Shown piece by piece: positions 52,574 through 61,297 of a stretch of 64,000 nucleotides of DNA. Location: positions 2,542,001 through 2,606,000 of the forward strand of contig NC_019751.1 of NCBI RefSeq assembly GCF_000317435.1, written 5' to 3'. Made by a program: the position numbers and the translations under genes. The notes under the pieces are model-generated. The model did not search any database. It saw nothing but the letters and a program-made list of their open reading frames with translations, and was not told where the DNA came from. Numbering within the stretch: position 1 is the stretch's first letter; the number at the start of each line of letters is the position of its first letter. Origin of the DNA: Calothrix sp. PCC 6303 (GTDB lineage: Bacteria; Cyanobacteriota; Cyanobacteriia; Cyanobacteriales; Nostocaceae).

Positions 52574-55102
52574 TTACTTAATCTTTCGCTGGAAGATAAA
52601 TGTACCAGTTCCCGCAGGATTGACATTTGCGATCGCATCTTCGTACTGTTGAATATCAGTCACGGAAGCATTTGCAGCAGTCGTCACAGTCACACTTGTA
52701 CCAACCGCAGAACCCTGCGTTACAGTAGCGGAATATTTCGGATCCACAGTAGTGCTAAACCAGGTATTACCACCAGTGGAACCATTCTCGGTAATCACCA
52801 AATCCTTAACAGGCAGAATTACACTATTAGCACCACCAGTTGTGGAAATATTGGTGTAGGTAATCCGGTACTCAATAATCCTACCGGGAGTTGCTGCTAC
52901 TGCTAAATCTGCTTGATTGATTGTAAATGTACCCGCAGCACCACTAACAGGAGTTCCATTAGCTTCTAAAATTCGTGCTTCTTTCTTCAATTCCAAGTAA
53001 TTTGTATATACCCGATCGATGGTAATATTGCTAGGTTCACCTGCGGGTTTACCATCACCGTTCACATCCACAAAAGCAGTAATCGGTACTGGGAAACCCT
53101 TCAATTGTGGTGCAGCAGGTAAATCAACTATCACCTGATAACTTGCAACATCCCCAGCAGCTACCGTCACTTTGATGGGATTAGTTGCACTGATGGGATT
53201 ACCTGCGGTGGTACCTGTTCCTGAGTCAAAGGTAAATCCATTTGCTGCGGTATAAGTATAAATTGCAGTATTACCATTAGCATCTTTAATCGTCACCTTT
53301 GTACCATCTAGCAAGTCACCTGTAACTGTTGGGGGAGTTGGTAATAGTGAAATAATCTGGGAACCACCACTGGTATTTTTAACAGTATTGTCAAAGGTGA
53401 TAGGAGTTGTTTCCGTATCCGTTAAAGTGTCGGTTGGATTTTTATCAGCAGGAACAACAATCGATTTATTCGTGAAGTCATCATTAGTACCAGTTGGTCC
53501 AGTTGCTCCCGGTTGATCCTTGGGACCATTCAACGGAGTTGCGGCAATTACGTAGATATTAACCTCACCACCTACTGGTTTAGTACCTGCTCCGGCACCA
53601 GTATTATTACCTTGGTTGGTGTTATTTGCAGTTGGATCATTACCTGTACCAGGGTCAACACCATCTGCTATTATATCTGCTTTCCCGTCAGTAATTCCTC
53701 CATTCGTAGGAGTTACACCACCTGCGGTTGTTGAGTCTGGGTTTGTTCCATCCAAACCGTTGTTAGAGGTTTGGTCTCCAGATTCATCGTAAACTATCTG
53801 AGTTGCGGTACCCGGAACTACAGCACCCGGTTTTGATTGTCCAAATGTCTGAGCAATATTTGCAATCTGTTCACCAGTAAATCCGGCATCTGGTGTGACT
53901 GTAAAGCTAAAACCAGTGGTAGTCGAACCTTTCGCTAATGGTGTTGTGGTGGTATCGTAGACATAACCAATCCTAGTAATTGTCCCACTTGGACGAGTAG
54001 TTAACCAACTAGCATTCAGAGCATTTACTGCTAAATCATCTGTAGTGTAAACAACTTGCCATCCACTCGGTGCAACGGGATTTGCATTACCCAGTTTCAT
54101 CCCCGTGGGTATTGCATCAGATACCAATACATAAGGTGTTGTCGTCAAACCCTCAACTTTAATTCCTGTACCATACAAGTCAGATACAACTAATCCAGAT
54201 GGTGGTGAAGCGGGGTTTTCTACCTTCAGTGCAAGTGCGTAGGTGAGAACATCATCACTGATATCATTGGCATTTGCTCCACTACTATAACTAGATACTG
54301 CCTTCAATACAGTTGAGAAAGCTTGCTGACGAGCATTGACGGTAATAGTAGCGCTAGTTGCCATTGCCTCACGGACACCATTTCCAGGTGTTCCATTCGT
54401 TTCACTAGTTGTACCATCAGCATTATCTACGGTGTAAAAATCATCAGCATCAATATCGGTACTACGATCTTGGTTTTGATTGTCTGGTGCTGGTTTATTA
54501 GTATTACCCAAAGTAACCGTTAAGTTTGTTCCTGAAGCCGTTCCTACTGCAACCTTAATTGGTACACGTACTTTGATTGTTCCATTTGTTGCACTGCCAA
54601 AATTTGCCGGAATTGAACCGTTAGCTGTTAGTAATTTACCTGTAGTATCACCAGTATTAGGAACCTCAACTGCTGCTCCCAAATTCGTACCATTCACCGC
54701 AATAATTTGAATTTTCCCGTCTTGACTAAAATTTGTGTTGTCAGAAAGAGTCGCAGTACCAGGAATAAAGAATTGAGTGGGATCATTACCTGTATTGCTA
54801 ATAATATAATCAACAAAAAGAGTGTCACCTGCATTCGGATTAGTGACGCTGGGTGGTTGAGCAGTAATATTAATTCCAGCAACTTCAGCAACCTTGATGA
54901 TAATTTCATTAGAACTTGAGTTATATACTGTTCCTGCATCGTCCTTAAACTTTGCAGTTGCGGTATTTTTGATATCCGAACCCGCAGCTACTTGAGCAAG
55001 TACAGGTGATATTATTCCCAAAGTGCTGCTGAGTAATAATATTGCAGCTACCAGTTGCCGAAATTTTTGATTTTTGTAAGTTTGATTTTTTAAAGTTTTC
55101 AT
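52574..55102 (-). CDS. Large secreted DUF11-like protein, first gene of the surface operon
   Basis: This 842-aa protein starts at the ATG at 55102 (MKTLKNQTYKN); the open frame extends two codons to a TTG, which is rejected. The signal peptide ends near residue 38 (ILLLSSTLGIISPVLAQ). The chain is rich in Thr, Asn, Gly and Asp and poor in Cys. It carries the NTATAKFKDDAGTV start module, several Ig-like DUF11-type segments (NPNAGDTLFVDYIISNTGND), and a calcium-like DVNGDGKPAGEPSN motif near residue 690. It ends TGTFIFQRKIK. These features suit an extracellular fibre or layer protein. It should be the promoter-proximal gene of the operon. Confidence 0.8.
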   Translation of the reverse strand: MKTLKNQTYKNQKFRQLVAAILLLSSTLGIISPVLAQVAAGSDIKNTATAKFKDDAGTVYNSSSNEIIIKVAEVAGINITAQPPSVTNPNAGDTLFVDYIISNTGNDPTQFFIPGTATLSDNTNFSQDGKIQIIAVNGTNLGAAVEVPNTGDTTGKLLTANGSIPANFGSATNGTIKVRVPIKVAVGTASGTNLTVTLGNTNKPAPDNQNQDRSTDIDADDFYTVDNADGTTSETNGTPGNGVREAMATSATITVNARQQAFSTVLKAVSSYSSGANANDISDDVLTYALALKVENPASPPSGLVVSDLYGTGIKVEGLTTTPYVLVSDAIPTGMKLGNANPVAPSGWQVVYTTDDLAVNALNASWLTTRPSGTITRIGYVYDTTTTPLAKGSTTTGFSFTVTPDAGFTGEQIANIAQTFGQSKPGAVVPGTATQIVYDESGDQTSNNGLDGTNPDSTTAGGVTPTNGGITDGKADIIADGVDPGTGNDPTANNTNQGNNTGAGAGTKPVGGEVNIYVIAATPLNGPKDQPGATGPTGTNDDFTNKSIVVPADKNPTDTLTDTETTPITFDNTVKNTSGGSQIISLLPTPPTVTGDLLDGTKVTIKDANGNTAIYTYTAANGFTFDSGTGTTAGNPISATNPIKVTVAAGDVASYQVIVDLPAAPQLKGFPVPITAFVDVNGDGKPAGEPSNITIDRVYTNYLELKKEARILEANGTPVSGAAGTFTINQADLAVAATPGRIIEYRITYTNISTTGGANSVILPVKDLVITENGSTGGNTWFSTTVDPKYSATVTQGSAVGTSVTVTTAANASVTDIQQYEDAIANVNPAGTGTFIFQRKIK

Positions 55103-55907
55103 TTCCAAAATAATTCAAGGTAGATAATTACACTTTTGGTGATAGAATCGAATTTATGGGAAAATAAAATTGCTAAATACTAATTTGATTAATCATTATT
55201 ATCTTAATTATCTTATGCAGATTTCTTTAGCCAACAAATGATTCATCTAGAGAAAACAAAATTTTTCACTGCGCCCAGGATAATTTCATATATAAAAATT
55301 AAATTTTATTTTAAAAAAAATAAGCATATGTAGAGTTTGTTATAGCTTTAATCTAACGCACCAAAATCCGCAAGACGGTGGCTTAAAGTTCGTGATAAGA
55401 TACCCTGAATGTGTTTTATAAATCACATATGAGTCATGTAGATAATAGATATTAAATGTATCTCAAAACAGAGAAAATAGAATAATCTTATCCAATCTAA
55501 ATAGATATGTAGCAATCCTAAATAAGTTATAAAAAATAGAAATATATCTCCACAACTCAAAAAAATGTCAGCAAAGGTATTACATTGCTACATTCCTAAA
55601 ATTTGCTTCATTTTATTTCATTTTCAGAATTAATTTAGAACTGTCATAGAACTTCCTACTAAACCGTAAAATCAATCATGCTATCAGTATAAAAAATAGG
55701 TTGTGACAAAGTTGTGACTAAAGCAAAAATGTATAAGGTGTTTGAGTTATGCTAATTTATCTCTTGATCCAGAAAAATTATATAAACTCTGTATATCTTA
55801 TACTTATAGGATTTATGCTTTTAAAGTATACATTTTAATCCAGTAAATAACCAAAGTATACACACTGAATTTTACTGAAAATATTGACGTTTTTTATTTT
55901 TTGCTAA
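55103..55907. other. Long AT-rich upstream region of the surface operon
   Basis: About 800 bp with no gene. It must contain the operon promoter. A pair of TTGTGAC repeats at 55701-55718 stands out; the rest is AT-rich. Confidence 0.5.
55701..55718 (+). promoter_or_regulatory. Putative operator: TTGTGAC direct repeat, 11-bp period (site A)
   Basis: TTGTGAC-AAAG-TTGTGAC. A near-identical pair with the same 11-bp period lies at 57424-57441. Seven-base repeats with four-base spacers are the architecture bound by OmpR/PhoB-type winged-helix regulators, and such a regulator is encoded at 58470-61247. Confidence 0.45.
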
Positions 55908-56108
55908 GTGATATTACTTACCATCAACGAAAGTAAACATAATAGTAAAATATTTTCAACTACCGATAAAAAGTCTCAAATCAGACAGAATATACCTGCA
56001 CCTGATCTACTTGATCCTTTAGGTGTAGTTTCACAATTTGGATATCCATTGATATTAAATATAGCAGGATTTCATACTATATATTTTGTCTGCTGTTTCA
56101 ATACTTGA
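55908..56108 (+). CDS. Possible small protein of 66 aa
   Basis: A GTG-started 66-codon frame, with IPAPDLLDPLGVVSQFGYPL in its middle, begins 190 bp downstream of site A and reads away from the surface operon. It overlaps the 3' end of the PatA-like gene by 54 bp on the opposite strand. There is no clear ribosome-binding site and no recognised family. It may be chance. Confidence 0.22.
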   Translation: MILLTINESKHNSKIFSTTDKKSQIRQNIPAPDLLDPLGVVSQFGYPLILNIAGFHTIYFVCCFNT

Positions 56109-57305
56109 TGAATATTTATGTAAATATCTATTAATAGTGGCAATAACTTTCTCAGCATTAATAGGCTTATTCATAAAATCTGTAGATCCAACAACTTTAG
56201 CGCGTACACGGTCAAAAAGACCATCACTGCCAGTTAGAATAACTATAGGGGTATTATTAAAGCAAGTTACTCTTCGCAACTGCGTACAAATTTCATATCC
56301 ATTTGCAACTGGCATAATCAAATCTAAGAAAATTAAATCCGGCTTCTTTTGAATCAAAGTTGGTAAACTTTTGATGGGATCAGAAATACCAATAAAATTC
56401 ATTCCATTCCCTTTGATAATTTTTTCCAGCATATGGCAAACTTGAGGACTGTCATCAATACAAGCTATTAGAGGAAGCTGATAATCATTTTTTCGGGGAA
56501 TACTACAAATACTAGAAACATTTGTATATTCTTCAATAGGTAATGACAAATCAGGTACTTCCACCAATTCAACTGTTCCACGAAGAATGTGAGGAAGTAA
56601 AGAGTAAGCAACAGATAGTACATCTTGCTTCATTCTCACAGCTAAATCCCGCAAACTATTTTGACCATTAATTAATTTCGTAAAATTACTATAAGCAGTT
56701 GCACTGACTCTTTGTTGAAGTTGTTGCGGTTGACGTAATACGGGTGCTGAATCTGGAGAAAAATTCCCTAAGTTAGTCTCGACCCAACTATGCCACGATT
56801 CACCTATATTTCTCAAGGATGCATCTGTGCGGGAAAAACTCATTGGTGCATCAAGGATAGTTTCCTCGTTGCGTTGTACACTCTCGCTAATCCCGAAAAT
56901 ATGACATTCAACGTTGCCAAAGTGAATCTGCTGTGCTACATCGAATAATATTTCGGCAATTGTGCTGTCAACAACATCATTGACTTCTTCTCGTCCAACC
57001 TTTCCTTCTTTGTATAATCTTTCCAGAGATAAGTAATCCCAATGTTCAACGGTCATGTCTTGCGATCGCAATACCATCTGACTAAAATCAAGATCTTTGC
57101 AATACTTGACTATATTTCTACGCCAACGCCGAAACGGGTGAATTCCACCAGTTGCCCAAACAATACGCCCCAATCTATAGTAAAAAGACCATTTTTGTCC
57201 TTTAACAGATGAGATGTTTAGCCTACCATTGTACTGTAGCCTAGTGCAAGTCATAAATTCATCAATTAAAGTATCGGGTATTACTGATTGGTGATGCAGC
57301 GTCAT
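56055..57305 (-). CDS. PatA-like response regulator (PATAN domain plus receiver)
   Basis: This 416-aa protein has an N-terminal PATAN/DUF4388-type domain (TRLQYNGRLNISSVKGQKWS; YYRLGRIVWATGGIHPFRRW) and a middle helical region (about 120-275). The C-terminal receiver domain (about 293-412) has PLIACIDDSPQVCHMLEKI, phosphoacceptor Asp in LIFLDLIMPV, and Lys in MNKPINAEK. This is the layout of PatA (heterocyst spacing) and of PixG/TaxP1-like proteins of pilus motility; which role applies cannot be told. A good ribosome-binding site (GGAGATAAAACA) precedes the ATG. It is divergent from the receiver-HPt gene across 261 bp that contain site B. Confidence 0.88.
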   Translation of the reverse strand: MTLHHQSVIPDTLIDEFMTCTRLQYNGRLNISSVKGQKWSFYYRLGRIVWATGGIHPFRRWRRNIVKYCKDLDFSQMVLRSQDMTVEHWDYLSLERLYKEGKVGREEVNDVVDSTIAEILFDVAQQIHFGNVECHIFGISESVQRNEETILDAPMSFSRTDASLRNIGESWHSWVETNLGNFSPDSAPVLRQPQQLQQRVSATAYSNFTKLINGQNSLRDLAVRMKQDVLSVAYSLLPHILRGTVELVEVPDLSLPIEEYTNVSSICSIPRKNDYQLPLIACIDDSPQVCHMLEKIIKGNGMNFIGISDPIKSLPTLIQKKPDLIFLDLIMPVANGYEICTQLRRVTCFNNTPIVILTGSDGLFDRVRAKVVGSTDFMNKPINAEKVIATINRYLHKYSSSIETADKIYSMKSCYI

Positions 57306-57423
57306 TGTTTTATCTCCTTTCCTTGTAAGTCGAAATTTTTAAACCCAAGTATAATTTCACAATTTAGATTTGTTTTAAATAGCATTAGATCCAACTAATC
57401 CTAAAACAAGTTTAATCGACAGG

Positions 57424-57441
57424 TTGTGACAAAAATGTGAC
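57424..57441 (+). promoter_or_regulatory. Putative operator: TTGTGAC/ATGTGAC direct repeat, 11-bp period (site B)
   Basis: TTGTGAC-AAAA-ATGTGAC, within AGGTTGTGACAAA that is also present at site A. It lies between two divergent signalling genes, 119 bp from one start and 126 bp from the other. Confidence 0.45.
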
Positions 57442-57566
57442 AAAGTTTCTACGTATTTAATATTTTTGAAAATCCAGAGTATTTAGGCAAATGATAGAAA
57501 TAGCAAATCTATGGGAATAATAGAACTGATCGCAATGTTGCCAACGAAGTAAAAATTGACATAGAA

Positions 57567-58457
57567 ATGGCGAAAAAGCATCCTCTAAGAATACTTTTAG
57601 TTGAAGATAATATTCTTAATCAAAGAATGATTAAATTAATGCTCGAAGGCATGGGATATCAACCTGATACAGCTAATAATGGCTTAGAAGCACTGTCAAT
57701 ATTGCATTCCCAAGTTTATGATGTTGTATTAATGGACGTGCAGATGCCGGAAATGGATGGACTGACCGCTACACAAAGAATTTATCAAGAATGGACTGCA
57801 AATACTCGTCCTTGGATAATTGCGTTAACAGCCAGTGCAATGTGGGGAGAACGTGATAAATGTTTAGCATCAGGAATGAATGACTATTTATCGAAACCAA
57901 TCCGTATTAAAGAACTGATGGACGTTCTCAAAAAAATTCAGCCATTAAATATCACTCAAAATCAACTAAATACCACTCAAAATCAACATGGTATTCAGGA
58001 TATACAAACGGAAGAATTAAAAAATAAACAAGAGAACGATAGTCCAATTCACGCTGCTAGCTTGTACGATATTCTTCAAATGGCTAGTTTCAATCCATCT
58101 ATAGACCCTTTAGAATTTTTATTTGAAACTATTGATTACTACATCCAAGAAACGCCAAAAGTTTTAGATGATATTCATATTTACATGAAGCAAAATAATT
58201 ATCAACCACTTCGACGAGCTACTCATACACTTGCTTCTACTAGCGCCACATTAGGAGCAGTTAACTTGGCTATACTTTGTACTGAGTTAGAAGTTATGAC
58301 AGTCAATGAAGAATTAGAAAAATTTGCTTTACAAATATCCAAAATAGAATCAGAGTATGGATCAGTTAAACTTGCTTTAGAAAATGAGCGAAAAAAATAT
58401 CTAAAAAATACAACATACATACATACATACAAACAAACAAACAAACAAACTAACTAA
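57567..58457 (+). CDS. Receiver-HPt phosphorelay protein
   Basis: This 296-aa protein joins a receiver domain (residues 5-125) to an HPt domain (about 165-275). Receiver features are ILLVEDNILNQRMIKLMLEG, Asp in VVLMDVQMPEMDG and Lys in LSKPIRIKEL. The HPt has RRATHTLASTSATLGAVNLA with the phosphoaccepting His. Such proteins relay phosphate from a hybrid kinase to a final regulator; no kinase is encoded nearby. The C-terminus (TTYIHTYKQTNKQTN) is encoded by a tetranucleotide repeat array and is probably not functional. The gene converges on the 58470 regulator. Confidence 0.9.
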   Translation: MAKKHPLRILLVEDNILNQRMIKLMLEGMGYQPDTANNGLEALSILHSQVYDVVLMDVQMPEMDGLTATQRIYQEWTANTRPWIIALTASAMWGERDKCLASGMNDYLSKPIRIKELMDVLKKIQPLNITQNQLNTTQNQHGIQDIQTEELKNKQENDSPIHAASLYDILQMASFNPSIDPLEFLFETIDYYIQETPKVLDDIHIYMKQNNYQPLRRATHTLASTSATLGAVNLAILCTELEVMTVNEELEKFALQISKIESEYGSVKLALENERKKYLKNTTYIHTYKQTNKQTN

Positions 58458-58472
58458 CTAACTAACTAACTA
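58413..58472. repeat. Tetranucleotide microsatellite spanning two convergent stop codons
   Basis: Fifteen 4-bp units without interruption: ACAT x4, ACAA x5, ACTA x6. The stop of the receiver-HPt gene (58455-58457) and the stop of the opposite-strand regulator (58470-58472) both lie in the ACTA block, which contains stops in all three + strand frames. Confidence 0.95.
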
Positions 58473-61247
58473 ACTGAAAGCTTGATTTATTTGCTGCATG
58501 AACGATGATATATTACAAGGAACATTTATATACTCAAAGCATCCTAGACTCATTGCCTGTTCTAATTCAATTGTCTGGTTTAAAGACTTATGAGATAGCC
58601 AGAAAACTTTTGAACGTTGAGTAATTTTATATTTTTTAAAAGACTCAAGAACTTCTAACCCAGAAGCATTAGATAAATTATCTTCTAATAAAATTACCTT
58701 TCCATACAAAGTAGGATTCTGTCCTGCCAAATTTCTAAATATATTATCTTTATCTTGCAACCAACAAGCATGATAACCTCGTATTGATAATGCTTTCATA
58801 ATAGATGTAGCAAATCCTGAATCATGATGTAGTAAAATTATATCAAAAACTGTAATAGCTTGACTTATCAGTGGTTGCCAGTTACTACTAAACACACGAT
58901 TTCCACCATTTTTTTTTGCCTTATCTAAAGCTTTTGTCGCTACTTGATAAAGTCCTTGAATATCATTAGCGTCATTTGGATAGTCCGTTACACCTGCACT
59001 TAATATCATCTGCATTTTTTCGGAGTGAGGCATTGAAGACTCTAATATTTGCATCAATTCTATAATTTCTGCGAACCATTCAACACCATCATTGCGAGTC
59101 ATACCATACATTCCAATAACAAACTCAGCACCATCCCAACGAGCAATTATGTCTTCATTACGAAGTTCTTTTTGTAAAGTGTAAGCTAATTGGCGTAATA
59201 TTTTATCACCTATTTGATGCCCATAATTACGATTGATTTGAACTAAGTTGTCAATACTCAGTACTGCTAAACAAAAAGGTTGTTGATATTGTTTTGCTAA
59301 GTGTAGTAATCTTTCTAAATCAACACTAGAGCGATGACGATTAAATAGTCCAGTAAGTGGATCAATTTCGGCTCTTTCCCTTAATAAGCGACTTCGTTCC
59401 AAACGATTCAAGACACGAGTAACTAGTTCTGGTGCGATAACTGGTTTACTAACAAAATCATCAGCACCAGCAGCAAAAACATTTTGAATAGTTTCAGGAT
59501 TGCGATCTCCTGTCAAAATCAAAATTGGCATCCAAGCCCATTTTGAGTTATTGCGTATCATTTGGCATAATTCTATGCCATTAATATCCGGCATCTGAAT
59601 ATCTAATATTAGTAAATCAGGTGTTATATTTTCAAGTTGCTCCCAGAATTGCAAAGGATTAATTAAAGTGCTAATTTGTAAACCCCAAGGTTCCAATAAT
59701 ATTTGTGTAAAACGTAAAATAAGATGATCGTCATCTAAAATCAGTATTTTAGCTTCTTTCTTCTTTTTTGAATTTATAACTTGAATAATATTTTCCAAAA
59801 TACTTTGAGCAGTTAAAGGTTGTTCTAAAAAACCTCTAACTTTACGACGAGCTAGTACTAAGCGATTAATACTATTAGTATCATTCATCAAAACCAATAT
59901 AGGAGTAGAATCAGAAAAAACAGATACATTATCTATAAAACATAAGGCTTCATCGATTACATTAGAACCTGAAATATCTAATATTATGAGATGTGGAGAA
60001 GTATCTTTTACTTTTTTTAAACCTAATTCAGTGTCATTAGCTATAACGCTAATTATTCCCTGTGATTCTGCCTCTGTAGATATCCGATCATATAACGCTT
60101 GATTATTTCCGACTATCAATATTTGAGTTATCGGCTCTAAGCTAGCCTTTTGATACTTATAATTTATCTTATTTGCTTCAGGAAAACTGGAATTGTTTGC
60201 ACTTAACAACAGTAACCGTATCTCTTTAACAAGATTATATACTAGTGTATATTCATCTACTAATAAACATGTTTTTCTCTGTATTATTGTTTGTATGTTC
60301 TCTTCTAATTCTAGAGCTAATTTATATGCTACATCTAAATTAATTATACTTAGATATTCAATGATGTCATTGATATTACATTTAATTTTTTCTAACTTAT
60401 TTGATATCTGTTTATTCTCAAAAATATCTTGTAAATATTTTTCTACTACATCTAGATTCTCAATTATTTTATAATATATTTTCTTGATTTTTGTGTTTTT
60501 ATGCGATTTCGTTATAGTTTGATCATTTTTCTCCAGTGGACTACAATGATATTGATTTGGAACTTTTTTTTCCAACGCTGGATTTAAACGATATCCTAAG
60601 CTATAGACAGTCTCAATTAAATCTGTAGCACCAACCAATTTCAGTTTTTGGCGCAATCTTTTGATTAATGTTCTTAACGTGTCTCCACTTGGAACTTCAT
60701 CTTCGAGAGACCAGACTTGACTTAGAATACTACTTTTACTATGAATTTTATTACTATTTTTCATTAATAATTCAAGTAAATAGTATTCTTTTGTAGTCAA
60801 ATTTAGTTTAATATTGATATAACTTATTTCATTCTGTATCGGGTCAAGTTTCAAATTACCCCAAACTATTACAGAAGATAAGATTGGAGATTTTCGACGT
60901 AATAAAGCTCTAATTATAGCTGCTAACTCTGGCAGTGATATAGATTTAATTACGTAGTCATCTGCCCCTGCATCAAGACCCATGATTCTATCACTACTGG
61001 TATCTCTAGCTGTTAAAAGTAGAATTGAAGCACGTACACCCTTTGCACGTAATTGACGACAAAAACTAATTCCATCTAGCTTTGGTAATATTACATCTAA
61101 GACAATTAAATCATAATTATATGCTTCAATAAATTGCCATCCTTTATGTCCATCAGTTGCACTATCAACTATATAATTTTGCTCACTTAACCTAGATTTA
61201 AGAAGGTTAGAAAATATTTCGTCACCATCTATAAGTAAAATTCTCAT
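58470..61247 (-). CDS. Multi-receiver winged-helix response regulator with degenerate GGDEF
   Basis: This 925-aa protein has, in order: an intact receiver (1-118; Asp51, LLIDGDE, K in YVIKS) and an OmpR-type winged helix (about 127-222; TLRTLIKRLRQKL). An HPt-like helical region without an evident His (about 245-345) follows. A second receiver (about 375-490) lacks the acidic pair (LIVGNNQ), while a third (about 495-615; ILILDDDH, LLILDIQMPD) is intact. The GGDEF domain (about 620-790) has RWDGAEF in place of RxGGDEF, so it is probably not a working cyclase. A degenerate receiver (about 800-925) ends the protein. The DNA-binding domain makes it the likely transcriptional output of the cluster. 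It converges on the receiver-HPt gene at a microsatellite. Confidence 0.9.
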   Translation of the reverse strand: MRILLIDGDEIFSNLLKSRLSEQNYIVDSATDGHKGWQFIEAYNYDLIVLDVILPKLDGISFCRQLRAKGVRASILLLTARDTSSDRIMGLDAGADDYVIKSISLPELAAIIRALLRRKSPILSSVIVWGNLKLDPIQNEISYINIKLNLTTKEYYLLELLMKNSNKIHSKSSILSQVWSLEDEVPSGDTLRTLIKRLRQKLKLVGATDLIETVYSLGYRLNPALEKKVPNQYHCSPLEKNDQTITKSHKNTKIKKIYYKIIENLDVVEKYLQDIFENKQISNKLEKIKCNINDIIEYLSIINLDVAYKLALELEENIQTIIQRKTCLLVDEYTLVYNLVKEIRLLLLSANNSSFPEANKINYKYQKASLEPITQILIVGNNQALYDRISTEAESQGIISVIANDTELGLKKVKDTSPHLIILDISGSNVIDEALCFIDNVSVFSDSTPILVLMNDTNSINRLVLARRKVRGFLEQPLTAQSILENIIQVINSKKKKEAKILILDDDHLILRFTQILLEPWGLQISTLINPLQFWEQLENITPDLLILDIQMPDINGIELCQMIRNNSKWAWMPILILTGDRNPETIQNVFAAGADDFVSKPVIAPELVTRVLNRLERSRLLRERAEIDPLTGLFNRHRSSVDLERLLHLAKQYQQPFCLAVLSIDNLVQINRNYGHQIGDKILRQLAYTLQKELRNEDIIARWDGAEFVIGMYGMTRNDGVEWFAEIIELMQILESSMPHSEKMQMILSAGVTDYPNDANDIQGLYQVATKALDKAKKNGGNRVFSSNWQPLISQAITVFDIILLHHDSGFATSIMKALSIRGYHACWLQDKDNIFRNLAGQNPTLYGKVILLEDNLSNASGLEVLESFKKYKITQRSKVFWLSHKSLNQTIELEQAMSLGCFEYINVPCNISSFMQQINQAFS

Positions 61248-61297
61248 TATTACTTTATCAACCTTAATAGTTTACAAAATTTATTTTGACACGACTC

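Noticed and set aside
60600-61247. Interpretation of the 925-aa regulator as an active diguanylate cyclase
   Set aside because: The signature motif reads RWDGAEF; the first Gly and the metal-binding Asp are replaced, so activity is unlikely.
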